NCBI GenBank assembly: GCA_902651635.1
Contig: CACRSC010000078.1
Span: 34,631-98,630 of the forward strand
Source of the DNA: Mastigamoeba balamuthi
Lineage: Eukaryota > Evosea > Mastigamoebida > Mastigamoebidae
Length of the DNA stretch: 64,000 nucleotides
Reading direction: 5' to 3'
Below the pieces are notes generated by a model, which had not been told where the DNA came from, did not search any database, and worked only from the letters and a program-made list of their open reading frames with translations. Of this stretch, positions 20,817 to 32,624 are shown piece after piece. The first letter of the stretch is position 1. Each line of letters opens with the position of its first letter. The translations under genes were made by a program, and so were the position numbers.

Positions 20817-22724
20817 TTACGGATGCTGTTTGAGAGCACGAGGTGTTGGAATGAAATGAAGCAGCGCAACCCCAAGAACAGCGGGAACGTGTCCGACGAA
20901 ATAGGTCATCTGCCAGAACCTCCATCCCTCGGCGAACGTCAGAACCTGTCAGGTAAATGTTAACAAGCACCAGCTGTGGGATGGGCTCGGTACCACAAAA
21001 GGGCCCATGCACGTCACGATCGAGAGCCATGTCACTGCCTTGGTAGCCAGGTCGTAGAGGACTTGCCCAAAAGGCAGTCCGAGAGACAGGAACCTCGGCC
21101 TGATCTTCCTTCTTGCCTCTGTGGGTGATCAGTGAGCACGGAGGGGATGCTGAGAAGGGGCAACGTCTCACGCGATGCGGCCCACTGGTGGAAGGCAGCC
21201 GACATAAACATCATATAATAGCCGGGATACAGTCCGTGCCACAGGGCACTCGTGATAAAAGTCAGCAGCTTTGCCCACGCCTTGAACTGCGTGCACTGCA
21301 GCCTCTCGAAGACATCTGCCCGCGGCCGCGTGTGTCAGCGGCAGAATCCGGGATGGGGGGATCGTGTGCGTGCAGTAGCGCAGCCAGTTCTGTGTGCGTA
21401 TGTTCCAGTTGTCGATGATGGTCTTGAAGTTGGTGGGGAACTCTGTCTTGCTGATGACCACATTGTTCATCCTCTCCCACCTGTACTGCCCGTCCTGGCC
21501 GATGCCAGAGAAGCCCGCGCCCATGGCGTTACCCGCGGCCTCGCCGCACAGCCAGACCATATAGTATTTGGACCTCTGCAGTCCCTGGACGGCAAACATC
21601 GTCAGCAATCTGTCCGTGGACGTGAGACTTGGGCAGGGAGGGCTCGTGTACAGCCCGAGAGAGGTGTAGCCAGGCGCCCCGGCCTTGATGGTCTCCCGCA
21701 TCACCAGGGGGTTGTATCCAGGGAATGAGCCGATGATCGCGAGTGCCACGAACGCCAGGCCCAGAGGTTTCGCGACAGCCACCAGCGACAGCGGAGGGCG
21801 TCCACCGACCTGGCGATAAGCTTCAGAGCTGGTTTCCAGGAAATTCCTGCAGTGGCGCGATGTGACGTGCCTCCTTGAAGCCGCGCAGCGTGACTATATC
21901 GCGATACTCGTGGAACTCCAGCGGGGGCCCCGCGAGGCACCCGGGGAAGAAGAACAGCCACCCAGCAAACTCAACAACGCCCGGCTGGTCCACTATCATG
22001 GCACTCTTCTGGTGCGGCGTCAGCGACTGGGAGGAAGGACCCGTGTCAGATTGCCTGGAAGCCGAGGGGGGGGGGGCGAGTGGCTGGCTGGGTGCAGGCG
22101 ACCTCTGGCGGGAGCGTGCCGTCGTGGCACGCAAAGGCGTAGGACGAGAGCTTGATGGACAGCATCATCATGGCCGAGGTCACGTCGGCCCTCCAGCCCA
22201 GGTAGTCCGTGGCCATGAAGTACACCTGCCTGCCGGCATTGGGCATCCGTGCCCGTGCGTGAGACTGTGGTGACTCAACGCAGGCAAAACATCACACACG
22301 CGATGATGACTCAACGCAGGCAAAGGCGTCACGCGGGTGGTGACTCAACGCAGGCAAAACGTCACACGCACACTGCGAGCAGGTGCGCCAGCGAGAAGAC
22401 CACGGAGGCCCTGAAGGCCCACGCGCGGCTGCAGAGCCGGCGACGAGCGGCGTAGACCGCGGNCCGCGACAGCGCGTAGACCGCGGCGCCCGAGAGCGCC
22501 ATGTGCGCCACGCCCTCGGCGCCGTAGAGCGCCGCCACCGACGTCACGCCGGCGGCAGCGGAGACGGCGTGGCGCAGGGCCACGGGGGCCGAGGGGCGCA
22601 GCAGCAGGCGGCGGTAGGCGAGGGCCAGGGGCACGTGCGAGAGGAGGACGAGGACGAAGAGGAGCTGCGAGGGCTCGGTGCCCACGAGGCGGGCAAACGG
22701 GGCGACAACCCCATCGAACCCCAT
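20817..22724 (-). CDS. MBOAT-family lysophospholipid acyltransferase
   Basis: Membrane-bound O-acyltransferase of the MBOAT1/2/LPCAT/ALE1 type, which re-acylates lysophospholipids in the ER. Exon 1 is 22724-22372 (N-terminal helices) and exon 2 starts at 22229. Later exons carry FFFPGCLAGPPLEFHEYRD, then YYMVWLCGEAAGNAMGAGF, FPTNFKTIIDNWNIRTQNWL with the conserved Asn, and ITSALWHGLYPGYYMMF with the catalytic His near 21220. The last exon ends HFIPTPRALKQHP at 20817, where TAATAAA overlaps the stop. Some internal boundaries, around 21780-21870 and the possibly non-GT donor near 21375, are unresolved. An N at 22463 sits in exon 1 between two copies of GCGTAGACCGCGG, so a few residues there are unreliable. 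Confidence 0.85.
22230..22371 (-). repeat. MBOAT intron 1 carrying three TGACTCAACGCAGGCA copies
   Basis: Copies begin at 22271, 22307 and 22341 (plus-strand reading), 34-36 bp apart, each followed by AAAAC or AAAGGC and a TCAC. They fill most of this 142-nt intron. Confidence 0.85.
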
Positions 22725-23468
22725 CGGCGCAAAATAAGATTGTGACCTCAGATCTGCCTGATTGACCGATATTTTGTCAGCTTCTACAATTGGTGAAGAC
22801 TTTCTGCGGAAAAGTGGGCAAACCCGTAGAAGGTCCTCCTGTCGATACAAAATCAATCGGGGGAGAAGAGGTAATGAGCGCTCGTGTGACACCCTTAATT
22901 CCTCCCTATTCCTCTCACGCTTCAGCAAGCACTTCAGCTCCAGCAACCTTTCATCAACGTAAGTTTGTTCAGCGACTTTGCACAAGCAGAAAAGGTGAAT
23001 AAGTCGCCGTCGTAGTTGGGGCTGCAAAGCACCACAATCGCCCCACCTAAAAGCTGAGTTATTTCCCCTTGTGTCCATACAATCGCAGCCTACAACCTAC
23101 TGAGCAATTTCACCCCACCCCCGCGAAATTGGGGGGAAAGCGGTTAACTGGCCGAGGACGGAGCGATTTTGTGGAGAGCGCTCAGGTGTGGTTGCCATTG
23201 CTGCGAGGAACGACGAGAAAGGGCGACCCTCTTCAGACGAAAGGTGCCCATTTGCGTGAGTCTGCGGGCAGAAGGGAAAGACACAATTGTAGTGCAGTGC
23301 ACAACGGCCATTTTCAGCCTGATATCAACTACGCAGCCACCAATCCGCAGTTGCACAGGCGGCGGTTTGAATATCTTCTCTTCTACGTGTCATAAATAGC
23401 CGTTGGTGCACTCGCCCACCGTCATTCGCAACTTCACTCGTTCAGAGACAGAAAGCAACTGCACCCCC
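22725..23468. other. Divergent intergenic region
   Basis: Holds the promoters of the MBOAT gene (leftward) and the lysozyme-like gene (rightward). It is noticeably less GC-rich than the coding regions. No gene or repeat was recognised. Confidence 0.5.
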
Positions 23469-25547
23469 ATGAGAGCACTCTGCGCCCTCTGCCTCCTCCT
23501 CGCCGGCTCCTGCTGCGCGCTCCGAGCCCCGACGTCGTGCCAGACGATGCCCGCGGGCTACTACTGCACGTCGGCCACCGACTACGTCTGGTGCTACGGC
23601 CAGCAGGAGCCTGGCAAGTTCAGCTGCCCGTCGCCCCTGCAGTGCAAGTGCGGCTGGACCTCCACGAGCCCCTGCGAGTACGCCTCGGGCGCTGTCACGC
23701 CGTGCCTCGGCACTCCGGGCGAGTACGACGACAGCCACCGCCCCAGCGTCCCCGTGGCGTCGAGCGAGGGCTCCGCGGGCTCCACGTCGTCGGGGCTCTA
23801 CACGATCAAGCCCACGAGCCACATGCCCCTCGTGCTCCGATTCGAGGCCTCGGCGTGGAAGCAGCAGCTCGGCGAGGTGCTCGCGTGGCGCGGGTACGAC
23901 GACGGGGCGGCGTACGCGCCCGAGGGCTCACGCTACCAGTGCGCGTTCCACCCGGGGCAGCGCTACGACGCCAACCCCACACAGCTGTGGATCGGGCGCC
24001 CCACCGCGACGACGAGCATCTCGTACACGCCTGGCGTGACGCTGCGGCTGCCCGACAAGTGGTTCGGCATGTTCCTGGGCTACGCGATGGACCACTACGG
24101 CCTCAACCCGGGCGCGCTGATGGGGCTCGGGGCCAAGGAGAGCTTCGCGGGCGTCGCGTACAAGGACGACGCCGAGCAGTCGCTCTTCCTCGTCTCGGAC
24201 CCCGCGCAGAGCTACGACTGCTTCGCCGCGGGGCACCGCGGGCTCTGTTCCGACGCCAACAAGGACGGGCCGTTCCAGGTCGAGGCCGGGGGNGTTCCAG
24301 GTCGAGCCGGGGGCATGAGCTCCGACGTCTCGGTGTTCGCGCAGCGCTTCTGGACGGGCGACGCGGCGACCCCGAAGGCGCAGCGCAGGCCCTCGTTCAC
24401 GACGGACAACGAGATCATGGCCCCCGCCAGCTTCCGCGCGCTGCACGACAGCTATACGCTGGACTTCCACAGGGCCGTCGTGCTCACCGCGCTGGACTTC
24501 CACTTCCGCCACAACCTGCTCATGCAGTTCACGGGCAGTGCGTCGTCGCTCTCTCCCCTCGCAGTCTCTGAAGTTCTCACAAGATGGTGTGCGTGCAGCG
24601 AACTTCCTGCAGGCACTGGAGAAGAGGGCCAGCGACCGCCAGGCGCGCGACTCGCTCGAGTTCGCGGCGGCCATGTACACGTACAACCGCGGTGTCTTCG
24701 ACAAGAAGATACCGGAGATGCTGGGCAACTGCGGCCCCACACAAGACCCCGCGTACGCGACGGCCCTTTCCCTCTCGCTTGCGCGCTGCACTGAGCGCCT
24801 GGAGGGCCCGCAGGAAGGAGTGCCAGCTCAACGGCTTCGGGGGCCACACGGTAGACATCCGTGCCGCGTGCCTGCTGGTCGACCAGGCGCCCGCCAACGA
24901 GGTCTACGACTACGACATCTCGTGGCCCGACGTCCAGGCGTTCCTGGCCGTGCGTGCACCCCGCGCTGCAGCCTCCCCAGCTCACCCGCAGCGCGCAGAA
25001 GCTCGAGGGGACGTACCCCTACGAGAGCGTCGACGGGCTGTACGGGAGGATCGACTGGGACGCCGTCCGCAGCGACGCCAGGGAGGCGTTCGACGCCATC
25101 GCGCGGCACAGGAGCGCCAAGACGCCCGGCAAGAGCTCCGTGGTCTCGTTCAGGTACGACTGGCGCACGCTGCTGGCCGTCGTGCGCATGCGGCTGCCCC
25201 CGCGCGAGACGCTCGTGGGGCCGTCGGCGCAGTCGTACGTCAAGTTCTGGGGCGGGAAGCTCAACAAGGACCTCGGGCCCTACGTCGCGGTCTCCGCGTT
25301 CCCCTTCGCCTTCTGCACCGAGGCCGGGGGCGCGCACGACGTGTGCTCGGGGAGCAGCCCTGTCCCAGACCCCCGCAGCAGCAGCGACAAGAGGCCGGAG
25401 CACAGCAGCGGCCGTTGGCAGCACAGCAGCAGCAGCGCAGCAACGCACCGCCAGAGCGACGAGCCCCTCGTGTCCGCGTCGGCTGCGACCGCGGTGCTGG
25501 CGTGGGGCGCTGCGGCTGCCGCCTGCGCCTGCCTCGCTGCGGTGTAG
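23469..25547 (+). CDS. Secreted, probably GPI-anchored, lysozyme-like protein with Cys-rich N-terminal module
   Basis: Extracellular protein. Exons 23469-24537, 24584-24752, 24814-24949 and 24981-25547 give about 646 residues. A signal peptide (MRALCALCLLLAGSCCALRA) precedes a six-Cys module (CQTMPAGYYC ... CPSPLQCKCG) like a small chitin-binding domain. The central domain has GALMGLGAKESF followed about 50 residues later by GPFQVE. This spacing recalls the catalytic Glu and the GxMQ segment of lysozyme/SLT folds, so it is tentatively a cell-wall hydrolase. The C terminus is a Ser/His/Gln-rich linker ending in a hydrophobic Ala-rich tail, as in GPI attachment signals. The N at 24293 is flanked by two copies of GTTCCAGGTCGAG, so about nine residues are spurious there. 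The enzyme role is inference. Confidence 0.62.
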
Positions 25548-26045
25548 GCCGAGCGGAGGAGCCTGCGGTGGCGGGGGAAGAGGTGTCAACGTTGCATGTT
25601 GAGAAATACCCGGGGACACGTCAATACCGCTCTGTTTTGTCCCGCCCTGCTTGTTCTGGGCATTGTTTTGCGTGCACTCTGTCGGTGCTCCGCTCCCAAG
25701 GCTCCGCCCCCCGGCGGCGAATCGCGGGGGTCTCCGGAGCGTCCGGCCGGGCGCGGCGGGGCGCTGTGGGACCGAGCAAGAAATTGTGGGGACACACGCC
25801 CCGTGACCCGTGCCGTCAAAGGTGCAGAGAGCAGGTACGCCTTTTCAGTTTACCGATCCTTCTGACCCCAACTCCAAACACACAGGTGGATCTCTGCGAT
25901 CGGAGCCCCTGAGAAACCTCCCAGAACATAAAGCCGTCTGCTTGCCCCCGCACGACAACACACAAGCGAGCGAGTGAACGAGAGAGCACACCCCTCCCCC
26001 ACTCAACAACCCGAAGGCAACGCTGAGCAGAAGAAGCGAGCGGCA
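25548..26045. other. Intergenic region
   Basis: About 500 bp between the lysozyme-like gene and the first MEMO gene. It presumably contains that gene's promoter and 5' UTR. No further feature recognised. Confidence 0.4.
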
Positions 26046-28143
26046 ATGGCACAGGAGCAGCAGCAGAACGAGCAGGTGTCCCCTGTGCTGATGCGCCTGT
26101 ACCTGCAGCCCCCCGCGGCCCTGATCTCCCCGCGCCCCGCCAAGCCGCTGCAGGACGCCTCGCCCGTGCTGCTGGCGGCGCTGCCGTCTGCTGGCCCGAG
26201 CCCCGTGGCCCTGGCGCCCTCGCCGCGGCCCTGCAGGGTCCAGCCCCACCTGCTCGCCCACAGCAGCCGTCCCCGTGCCCCCCGGGCACCCCTCCCGCCC
26301 TCGCTGGCACCTCCCCCTGCCTGCCCCTTCCCCGCCCCCCAGCCTGCAGCAGCTGCAGCAGCACCCCCAGCAGGCCCAGCAGGTGTGCCCTTTCTCCCCC
26401 CTCCCTCCTCATCAAGCGATTTGCTGAGGCGGGTGCGGGGATCGCAGGGCGGCAAGGACGGCAGGAGGAGGGACGACTGGAGGGCTCCCTTCTGGGCAGG
26501 CAGGCGCTACGCTGCCAACCCCGCGCTGCTCTCGACACAGGCGAGTGGACACACGCACCCTGCCCTGCCTCCCCTGCCACACCACCCCACGTCTGTTTCC
26601 TGCCGGCAGGGCAACGCGCACCCGCCCTTGTCTCGGTGATTGCGGTTCGGTTCAGCTTTTTTCTCAGCTCTGTATTGGTATTGGATGGAGGGTGGGGTGG
26701 TGGGGGAATCCTTTGTCTGGGTACAAGGTCCCATCGGGTCTGTCAGTCTGCGCTGCGTGGTGGCTGCCGGTGGCGCTCACTGGCAGTGAACCCGCTATTC
26801 CCCCCGTGGGGGAGGAGCGCCACGCCTGTCGGTGTGGGCGTGGGCGGTGTGTGGTTTTTATGGTTTGCACGTGAGTTTCAGGGCGGTTGTTCTCTTCTCT
26901 TCTCGCCCCTTTCGACTTTTTCCAATCGTGTCGGCATTTGGTTAAACGCGGCTGCGGGCAACAACGGTTGCCGAGTCCCCTCTCCCCCGTCGTTGCCGAC
27001 CTCCCCTGGGGCACTGTCGAAAGCCCTCCTCCCCACGCGCTAATGAGGCCTCATGAGCGGACACCGCGATGTGCACGAGGGGCTTTTGCTTGTTTTTCAT
27101 TCAGTGCACCAGCTCTCTTTTGCTTTACCCCGACCGCGAGGAAACGATAAACCGTTGGCGACCGTTGCGCTCTTTCGGTCGCTGCTCCGCAATCAGCCCC
27201 CCATCCCCACCCACCCCTCCGCGTGATCACCTTGTGCTGCATGTGCTGCATGTGGTGTTTTTTCACTGCGATTTCGGTGCCCTGCCTGCACTTTGTGTTC
27301 TGCGAACAACGGACAGCACCGCTGACTGCATGGGGGCATGCGGGGGGAGCGCAGATCAGGTACTTCATGGCGCAGGGCAAGAACCCCTTCCCCGCCCGCA
27401 TCATCGTGACGACGCACGGGACGCTCGAGTCGTGCGGCGTGGGCATCGCGGCGGCCATGAAGGCGCTGCCGCGCATCGTCGAGAACGTCATCGTCATCGG
27501 CCCCTGCCACCGCCGCTCGACGGCGCTCTGCGGCGTCACGTCCTTCGCGGCGCTCGAGTCCCCGCTGGGCGTCAGCGCCGTCGACACCCGCGCCAGCGCG
27601 TGGCTGCGCTCGGCAGGCGGCTTCGACGTGGTGCCTGCGGCCTACGACTCGGAGGAGTACAGCGTCGAGGCGATGCTGCCGTGGATCCAGACGATCGCGC
27701 CGCGCGCCGTCGTGACGCCGATCCTCGTCGGCGAGGCCACGCGCAAGTCGATCAAGGAGCGCGCGAGGTTCCTGGCCAGCATGGCCCGCGCCAAGAACGC
27801 TGTCATCGTCGTGACGGCCGACTTTGGGCACTGGGGCGCAAAGTACGGCAACACGCGCGTCGACGCCGAGTTCGGGACGGGCGAGGCCGCGATACGCTCG
27901 ACGGTAGCCAAGGTCGGGGCGAGGCTGGCAGACATGGTCATGGCCGGGCAGCCCGGGGCCATCGCCAAGCACCAGGCGCGCAAGGCGATATGCGGGTACC
28001 AGGGCCTCGTGCTGGCGCTGTACACGGCCAAGCACGCGGGGTGGAAGCTCTCGCCGGTGCTCGTCTCCCGCGGGGTTGCGGCGGGGCCCGAGAACAACAC
28101 GTTCCACGGGTACGCGGGCATCACGTTCCACGAGCGGTCGTGA
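26046..28143 (+). CDS. MEMO1: MEMO1-family protein, paralogue 1
   Basis: MEMO proteins share the fold of class III (LigB-type) extradiol dioxygenases and bind copper or iron; animal MEMO1 acts in cell motility and metal/redox handling. The catalytic-fold exon is 27355-28143 (IVTTHGTLESCG, VIVIGPCHRR, ALESPLGVSAVD, SEEYSVEAMLPW, VVTADFGHWGAKYG). It is preceded by exon 26448-26540 (WRAPFWAGRRYAANPALL, equivalent to the human SHAGSWYTAS start). Both first-shell His motifs (THG and GPCH) and the DFGHWG motif are kept, while the human EHSIEMHLP is EYSVEAMLP, losing two His. The upstream Gln/Pro/Ala-rich exon(s) from ATG 26046 are uncertain. The 26541-27354 intron is long for this genome and opens with a GC donor (CAG|GCGAGT). 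Confidence 0.8.
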
Positions 28144-28869
28144 GGAGGAGCAACGGCGGGGCGGGCTGGCCCGGCCCCGCCGCAACTGCCCACTGCATTG
28201 CAACACACACCCAACCAACCACACCCCTCCTCACCATCCCCCCACGCCCATGCCTTCGCACGTGTAATAACGGCGCCACCCCCACGGCAGCAACACCGCT
28301 TGTTTCAGAACGAACCGGTTCGGGGAGGTGATGACTGGCACAACACAACCGACCCACTGTGTTGAAGTCAAGGTACCAGCGGGGAGACCTCTGTTGTGTT
28401 GGCTGCCCGGCGGTACTTCGACTTGGGGTGGTGTGTACAGGGGGCCCCGGGTGTTTGCTTCGTCTCTGGTGAAGATGCCTTCATGTGTTGGCGACCGCTC
28501 CCCTGCAACTCTGCCGGGTTTTTCGCTTTTTTATCCAAAACAAGCCAGCCCTATCAGATCGGCCAATGCGCACCGCTCGAGTCACCTGCACAGCGACTAT
28601 GCTAAGCGCACTGCCTGTAAGGAGTATAGCGCAGCGATGGCGATGCGCGTGGGGGCGGCGCCCCTCTGTTTTCAGAGTTGTTGATCGCTGAAGATCGGTG
28701 ACCCAACCGCCACTGAGAAAAGTGCGAGAAACGTTGGTGGCGCGTGACGACTGACGGGCCACCCACGATGCAGGATACGCCCCCCTCTGCATCCACTCAC
28801 TGTGCTAACTCCTCATTGTCGTTCCCCCACCACCCCCCACGCAACTCCCCAGTCCCCCATACTGAGTCG
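28144..28869. other. Intergenic region between MEMO paralogues
   Basis: Mixed-composition spacer. The frame of the next gene is open from 28744, with alternative ATGs at 28768 and 28870, so part may be coding. Nothing else seen. Confidence 0.4.
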
Positions 28870-30310
28870 ATGAGCTGTCTCCCAGCCCCCCTGCTCGCTG
28901 GCGTCGCCGCCCCCCCGCCCAGTGCAGCTGCAGACGACGACGACGACGCCTTTGCCCGCTCGCTGCTGCTGCTGGCGCTGCGGGCGACGCCGACGACGTC
29001 GCCCTCGTGGGCCCCCGCGGTCCCGCTGCCCCCGCTGGGCTCCGCGTCCTCGCCCTCGCTGTCGCTGTCGCCCTGCCTGCTGACCTCCCCGTGCGAGCCG
29101 CCCGTCGTCCTGCCGCCCCTGCGCCTGCACGCGCTGGCGTCGCCCGTGTCGCCTGCCCCGTCGTCGCCGCCCTCGTCGTCGGTGTCCCCGCAGGCGTCGC
29201 CCGCGAGCTCCCCGAGGCTGCGGGCGTCGCCCTACGCGCTGTCGCCGGCCGAGTCGCCCCAGAGGCAGCGCAGCAGGTCTGCCAGCGTCCGGCCGTTCCA
29301 GTGGGCCGGCACTAAGTACCCCGCGGCCCCCGAGGCCCTATCCTCGCTGGTGCGCGCCTGGCCTGCGCGGGGGGCTGCGCTGACGGCTGTGCGAGCGCGC
29401 AGGTCCACAGTTGGATGTCGCGCGCCCCCAGCGCCGAGGGCAGCGACGCCCGCGTCGTCGTGGTGCCGCACGGCCACATGAGCGCCTGCGGCATGGCCAC
29501 CGCCGCTGCCCTGGGGTGCGCCCGCCCTGGGTGGCCTGCAGGCGCTGACGGGGGGAGGTCGGCGTTGGGGGGAGCAGAGCGATGCGGAGGGGACTGGAGA
29601 CGGTGCTGGTGTTCGGGCCGATGCACAGGAGGCCGGCGCCCCAGAGCGGCCTCACGGCGTTCTGCGGCCTCGAGACGCCGCTCGGGGTCTGCGCGGTCGA
29701 CGCCAAGGCCAACGCGGCGCTGCGCAGGACGGGGCTCTTCGAGGTGCTCACGACGCGCGGCGACTACGACGAGTACAGCGTCGAGACTGTCCTCCCCTTT
29801 GTCCAGATGGCCTTCCCCTCCGCCTCGGTCGTCCCCGTCCTCTTCGGCACCTGCAGCAGCAAGCACAGTGAGCGACCTCCTCGCCCCCCACGGATTCCGA
29901 ACTCGGACTGCGCTTGCTCACCGTACTTCATCATTATTTTTGTTATGTTCAAAAAAATCGAAGTCAGAGAGACGTCGAAGGCGATAGCGGCGCTGCTGCG
30001 GTCGAGGAACGCCGGCATTGTGGTCACCTGCGACCTGGCCTGCTGCAGGCGGGACAGCAGCGGTGACGCGTGTGCGCTGGCCGAGGAGGAGGAGAGCAGG
30101 AGCCTCATCAGCGCGATGCTCTCCGGGAGCCCCACGGCGATCAAGGGCAGCCCGCTGGCCGCGTCGCTGTGCGGCCACTGCGCGCTCACCGTTGCGCTGG
30201 CGGCGGCGCAGGAGATGGGGTGGACGCTGCACGGGAAGCTGCAGTCGCACTCGGTGACCACGGGGCCCGCGGGCACCCAGAGGCACACGAGCATATCCTA
30301 CCACTTGTAG
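28870..30310 (+). CDS. MEMO1-family protein, paralogue 2 (degenerate metal site)
   Basis: Tandem paralogue of the preceding gene, same strand. Exons 28870-29349, 29403-29515, 29578-29867 and 29970-30310 give 407 residues. A ~150-residue Ser/Pro-rich N-terminal extension precedes the fold. Conserved: FQWAGTKYPA, VVVPHGHMSACG, VLVFGPMHRR, GLETPLGVCAVDA, DEYSVETVLPF. The His of HG and of GPMH are present, but the DFGHWG segment of paralogue 1 is replaced by CDLACCRRDS, so the third metal/active-site region is lost. It ends ISYHL at 30310 with AAATAAA 45 bp later. It probably diverged from paralogue 1 after duplication, since the intron before the HG exon is shared and two further introns are private. 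The upstream in-frame ATG at 28768 is an alternative start. Confidence 0.78.
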
Positions 30311-30843
30311 AGAGGTGCCAAGTCCGACGAGGCCCTGTATGCCATCCTAGAGTAAATAAACGTGCATTGATTAGAGGCATCCTTGGCCCTTCGCCTTTGA
30401 GTGCAGGATAGCATTGGCAGTGCTGGGCAGGCTGTTGAAGTGTAACCGGCGGCTGGAAACAAACAACAACAGAAATGAGCCCCCTCGCCTCCAATTTCTC
30501 AAGTTGATGTCCGCAGGCACTCGCCCACAGCCTATCTCCTCTCGCAGTTCAGCTTTGTTTTACTTGCCTGGTGCCACGTGATCATTCAGCATTGACTAGG
30601 CGGTCCTTGGCCGTGTTTCTGTGCGTTTCTGTTTGTGAGCCCTCAGGGCCCTATCTCTGGCCCTATCTTTCAGGTAGTCAAGTGAGCGCAGGGACCAAAT
30701 AGGACAGATAAGGGGAAGTGTTTCCAGTGGGAGCAAGAGGTAATGTAATATTTGTTGCAGAATGCTCGTGGCATGTGGGAACGGGCTGAAAGGGTTTGTG
30801 AGTTTTGCACGCACACTCTACTGTGCGCAGCCTTCGCCCTTCG
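30311..30843. other. Convergent intergenic region
   Basis: Lies between the 3' ends of MEMO paralogue 2 and SLC35F6-like copy 2. It contains a poly(A)-signal-like AAATAAA at ~30353. No gene seen. Confidence 0.5.
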
Positions 30844-32440
30844 CTACACCGACGTCCCGCAGTCGTTGTTGTCGTTGGCCTGCTTTCGGACAAAAGTGGG
30901 GTCCGAGGGCACAACAGCGAAATCCTCGTCGTTGCCCTTGGTCTCCAACGGGATCTCCACCAGCTCGCACCCAGGCTCGGTGGTCTCGCTGTTCTTCTCC
31001 ACGTCCGCGTCACCGCTCTCGTACTCGAAGAGCGGCAGCTTGACGATACCGTTGTAGATAAACGCCCCCGCGATCAGGAGTACAAAGCCGGCGACCTGGA
31101 TCGCCGAGTAGCGCGTCCACTCCTCGCCGAAGCGCTCGCTGATGCAGTAAAACGTGAAGAGCTGCCAGATCCAGACCAGGATGCTGCGGCACGCGTCGAT
31201 GATGGTGCGGTGCACGGCGCTGAGGTACTTGGAGATGCTGACGCCGAAGAAGTTGAAGTGGGCGTCCGAGACGATGTACACGAGGATGAAGAACAGCAGC
31301 GGTATGTTGTGCCCCATCATCAGGAAGCAGTCGATTGGGTTGTCGTACGACCCGCGCGCGTTCGAGCTCGGCTGTGGGGCGTTCGAGATGAGTGAGCCAG
31401 AGGACGGGCAGGGATCTAGGGGGGTGAAGGCGCACGTTGTTGCCAGGGACGAAGTAGGTGATGGGCAGAGCGACGAACATGACGAGCAGCATTCCGAAGC
31501 AGCCCTCGGTGCCAGCGACCTGCAGCGGGTGGATGCGGTACTTGCGGACTATCTTCTCCTGGACGACCCACTGCGTGGCGTTGCACATCATGGCGATCAC
31601 GACGAGCGCGATGCCGAGGCCCGTCTTCCACGCGGCCGTCTGAGCCTCCTCCTCGGAGCTACCCGAGGACGCGGTGCTCTGCGTCGTGAACATGCTCGAC
31701 AGCCCCACGAGCACGAGCCCCACGATCGTGATGCCCACCGCGACCCACTTGTACATCAGCGTTCTTCGTTTGAGCACGACCCTCTGCGTTGCCATTAGTT
31801 TTAGAAATAGATCTTCCCCAAAACTAGCCACAGTCGATTCGATTCAATTGGTCAATTGGCCGGGCGTACCGAGAGGATGCAGGAGAAGATGATGATGGAG
31901 CCGCGGAGCATCTGCCAGACAGAAGCCTTGACGTAGAGCAGGCCGATGCTGGAGATGCTGGTACCCAGGAAGTCGAGGAACATAGTCAGCGCGAGGTACG
32001 GCGGGAACAGCTTCCAGATCCTCAGGGGCTCCGCCCGCCCCTGCGCCTTCTTCTTCTTGTGCCTGACGAGCGTCATGATCAGGAAGACCCACATGCACAG
32101 CGACTCGGCTGCGAGAAAAGGTCAAGTAACAACCGTCAGAGAAAAAGTCGAAAACCCGAAGTTGAAAATGGTGTAAGAAAACACAAGGCTTTTGCTGCAC
32201 TATGTTTGCTTTTTCAGCGATTATGGGGGTACTTCTTCCCCCCGCCGTGTCTGCGGCGGCGCGTGCACCTGTGAACATGAAGAGGGTCTGCGTGAAAGGG
32301 TGCTCGAACTTGTGCTCGTCGCCGCCCCAGCCGCGCGAGTAGCTGTTGTCGCAGGCCTTGACGAGAACAGTGTCGATGACGCCGGACATCAGCATGCCCA
32401 GCTCCATGAGCCCGCTCTTCAGTGTTAGTGTGCCCTGCAT
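30844..32440 (-). CDS. SLC35F6: SLC35F6-like transporter, copy 2
   Basis: Same four-exon, phase 1,0,0 structure as copy 1: 32440-32269, 32108-31870, 31783-31436 and 31371-30844, 428 residues. Landmarks: GVIDTVLVKACDNSY, SVWQMLRGSIIIFSC, HPLQVAGTEGCFG, FGVSISKYLSAVHRTI. The tail ends RKQANDNNDCGTSV, shared in type only with copy 3. Exon 4 begins PSSNARGSYDN as in copy 6, not copy 3, and the preceding ~25 intron bases also match copy 6, making this gene a mosaic. Intron 2 carries a CCAATTGACCAATTGAATCG block. First of three head-to-tail minus-strand copies. Confidence 0.9.
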
Positions 32441-32604
32441 GGCTTAGGTGATGTGTGAGGTTCGTAGACTCCTGCTTGATGACAGCCGACGAGAGGTGGG
32501 AGAACTTTCACGAAGTGTGGGTGGGAGGACGTAATTTATAAAATGGGCGAGTCAGAGCCCCAAAATCTATCTGCTGCACCTCCCCGGGATTTCTGTGCGT
32601 TACA

Positions 32605-32624
32605 GTTGGGAATATCGCGGGCTG
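32605..32624 (-). promoter_or_regulatory. Shared upstream element, SLC35F6-like copy 2
   Basis: Minus strand CAGCCCGCGATATTCCCAAC, about 170 bp before the ATG at 32440. It is followed downstream, as in copy 3, by AGAAATCCCGGGG. A degenerate member of the GTGTGGGC...TTTCCCAG element. Confidence 0.5.
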
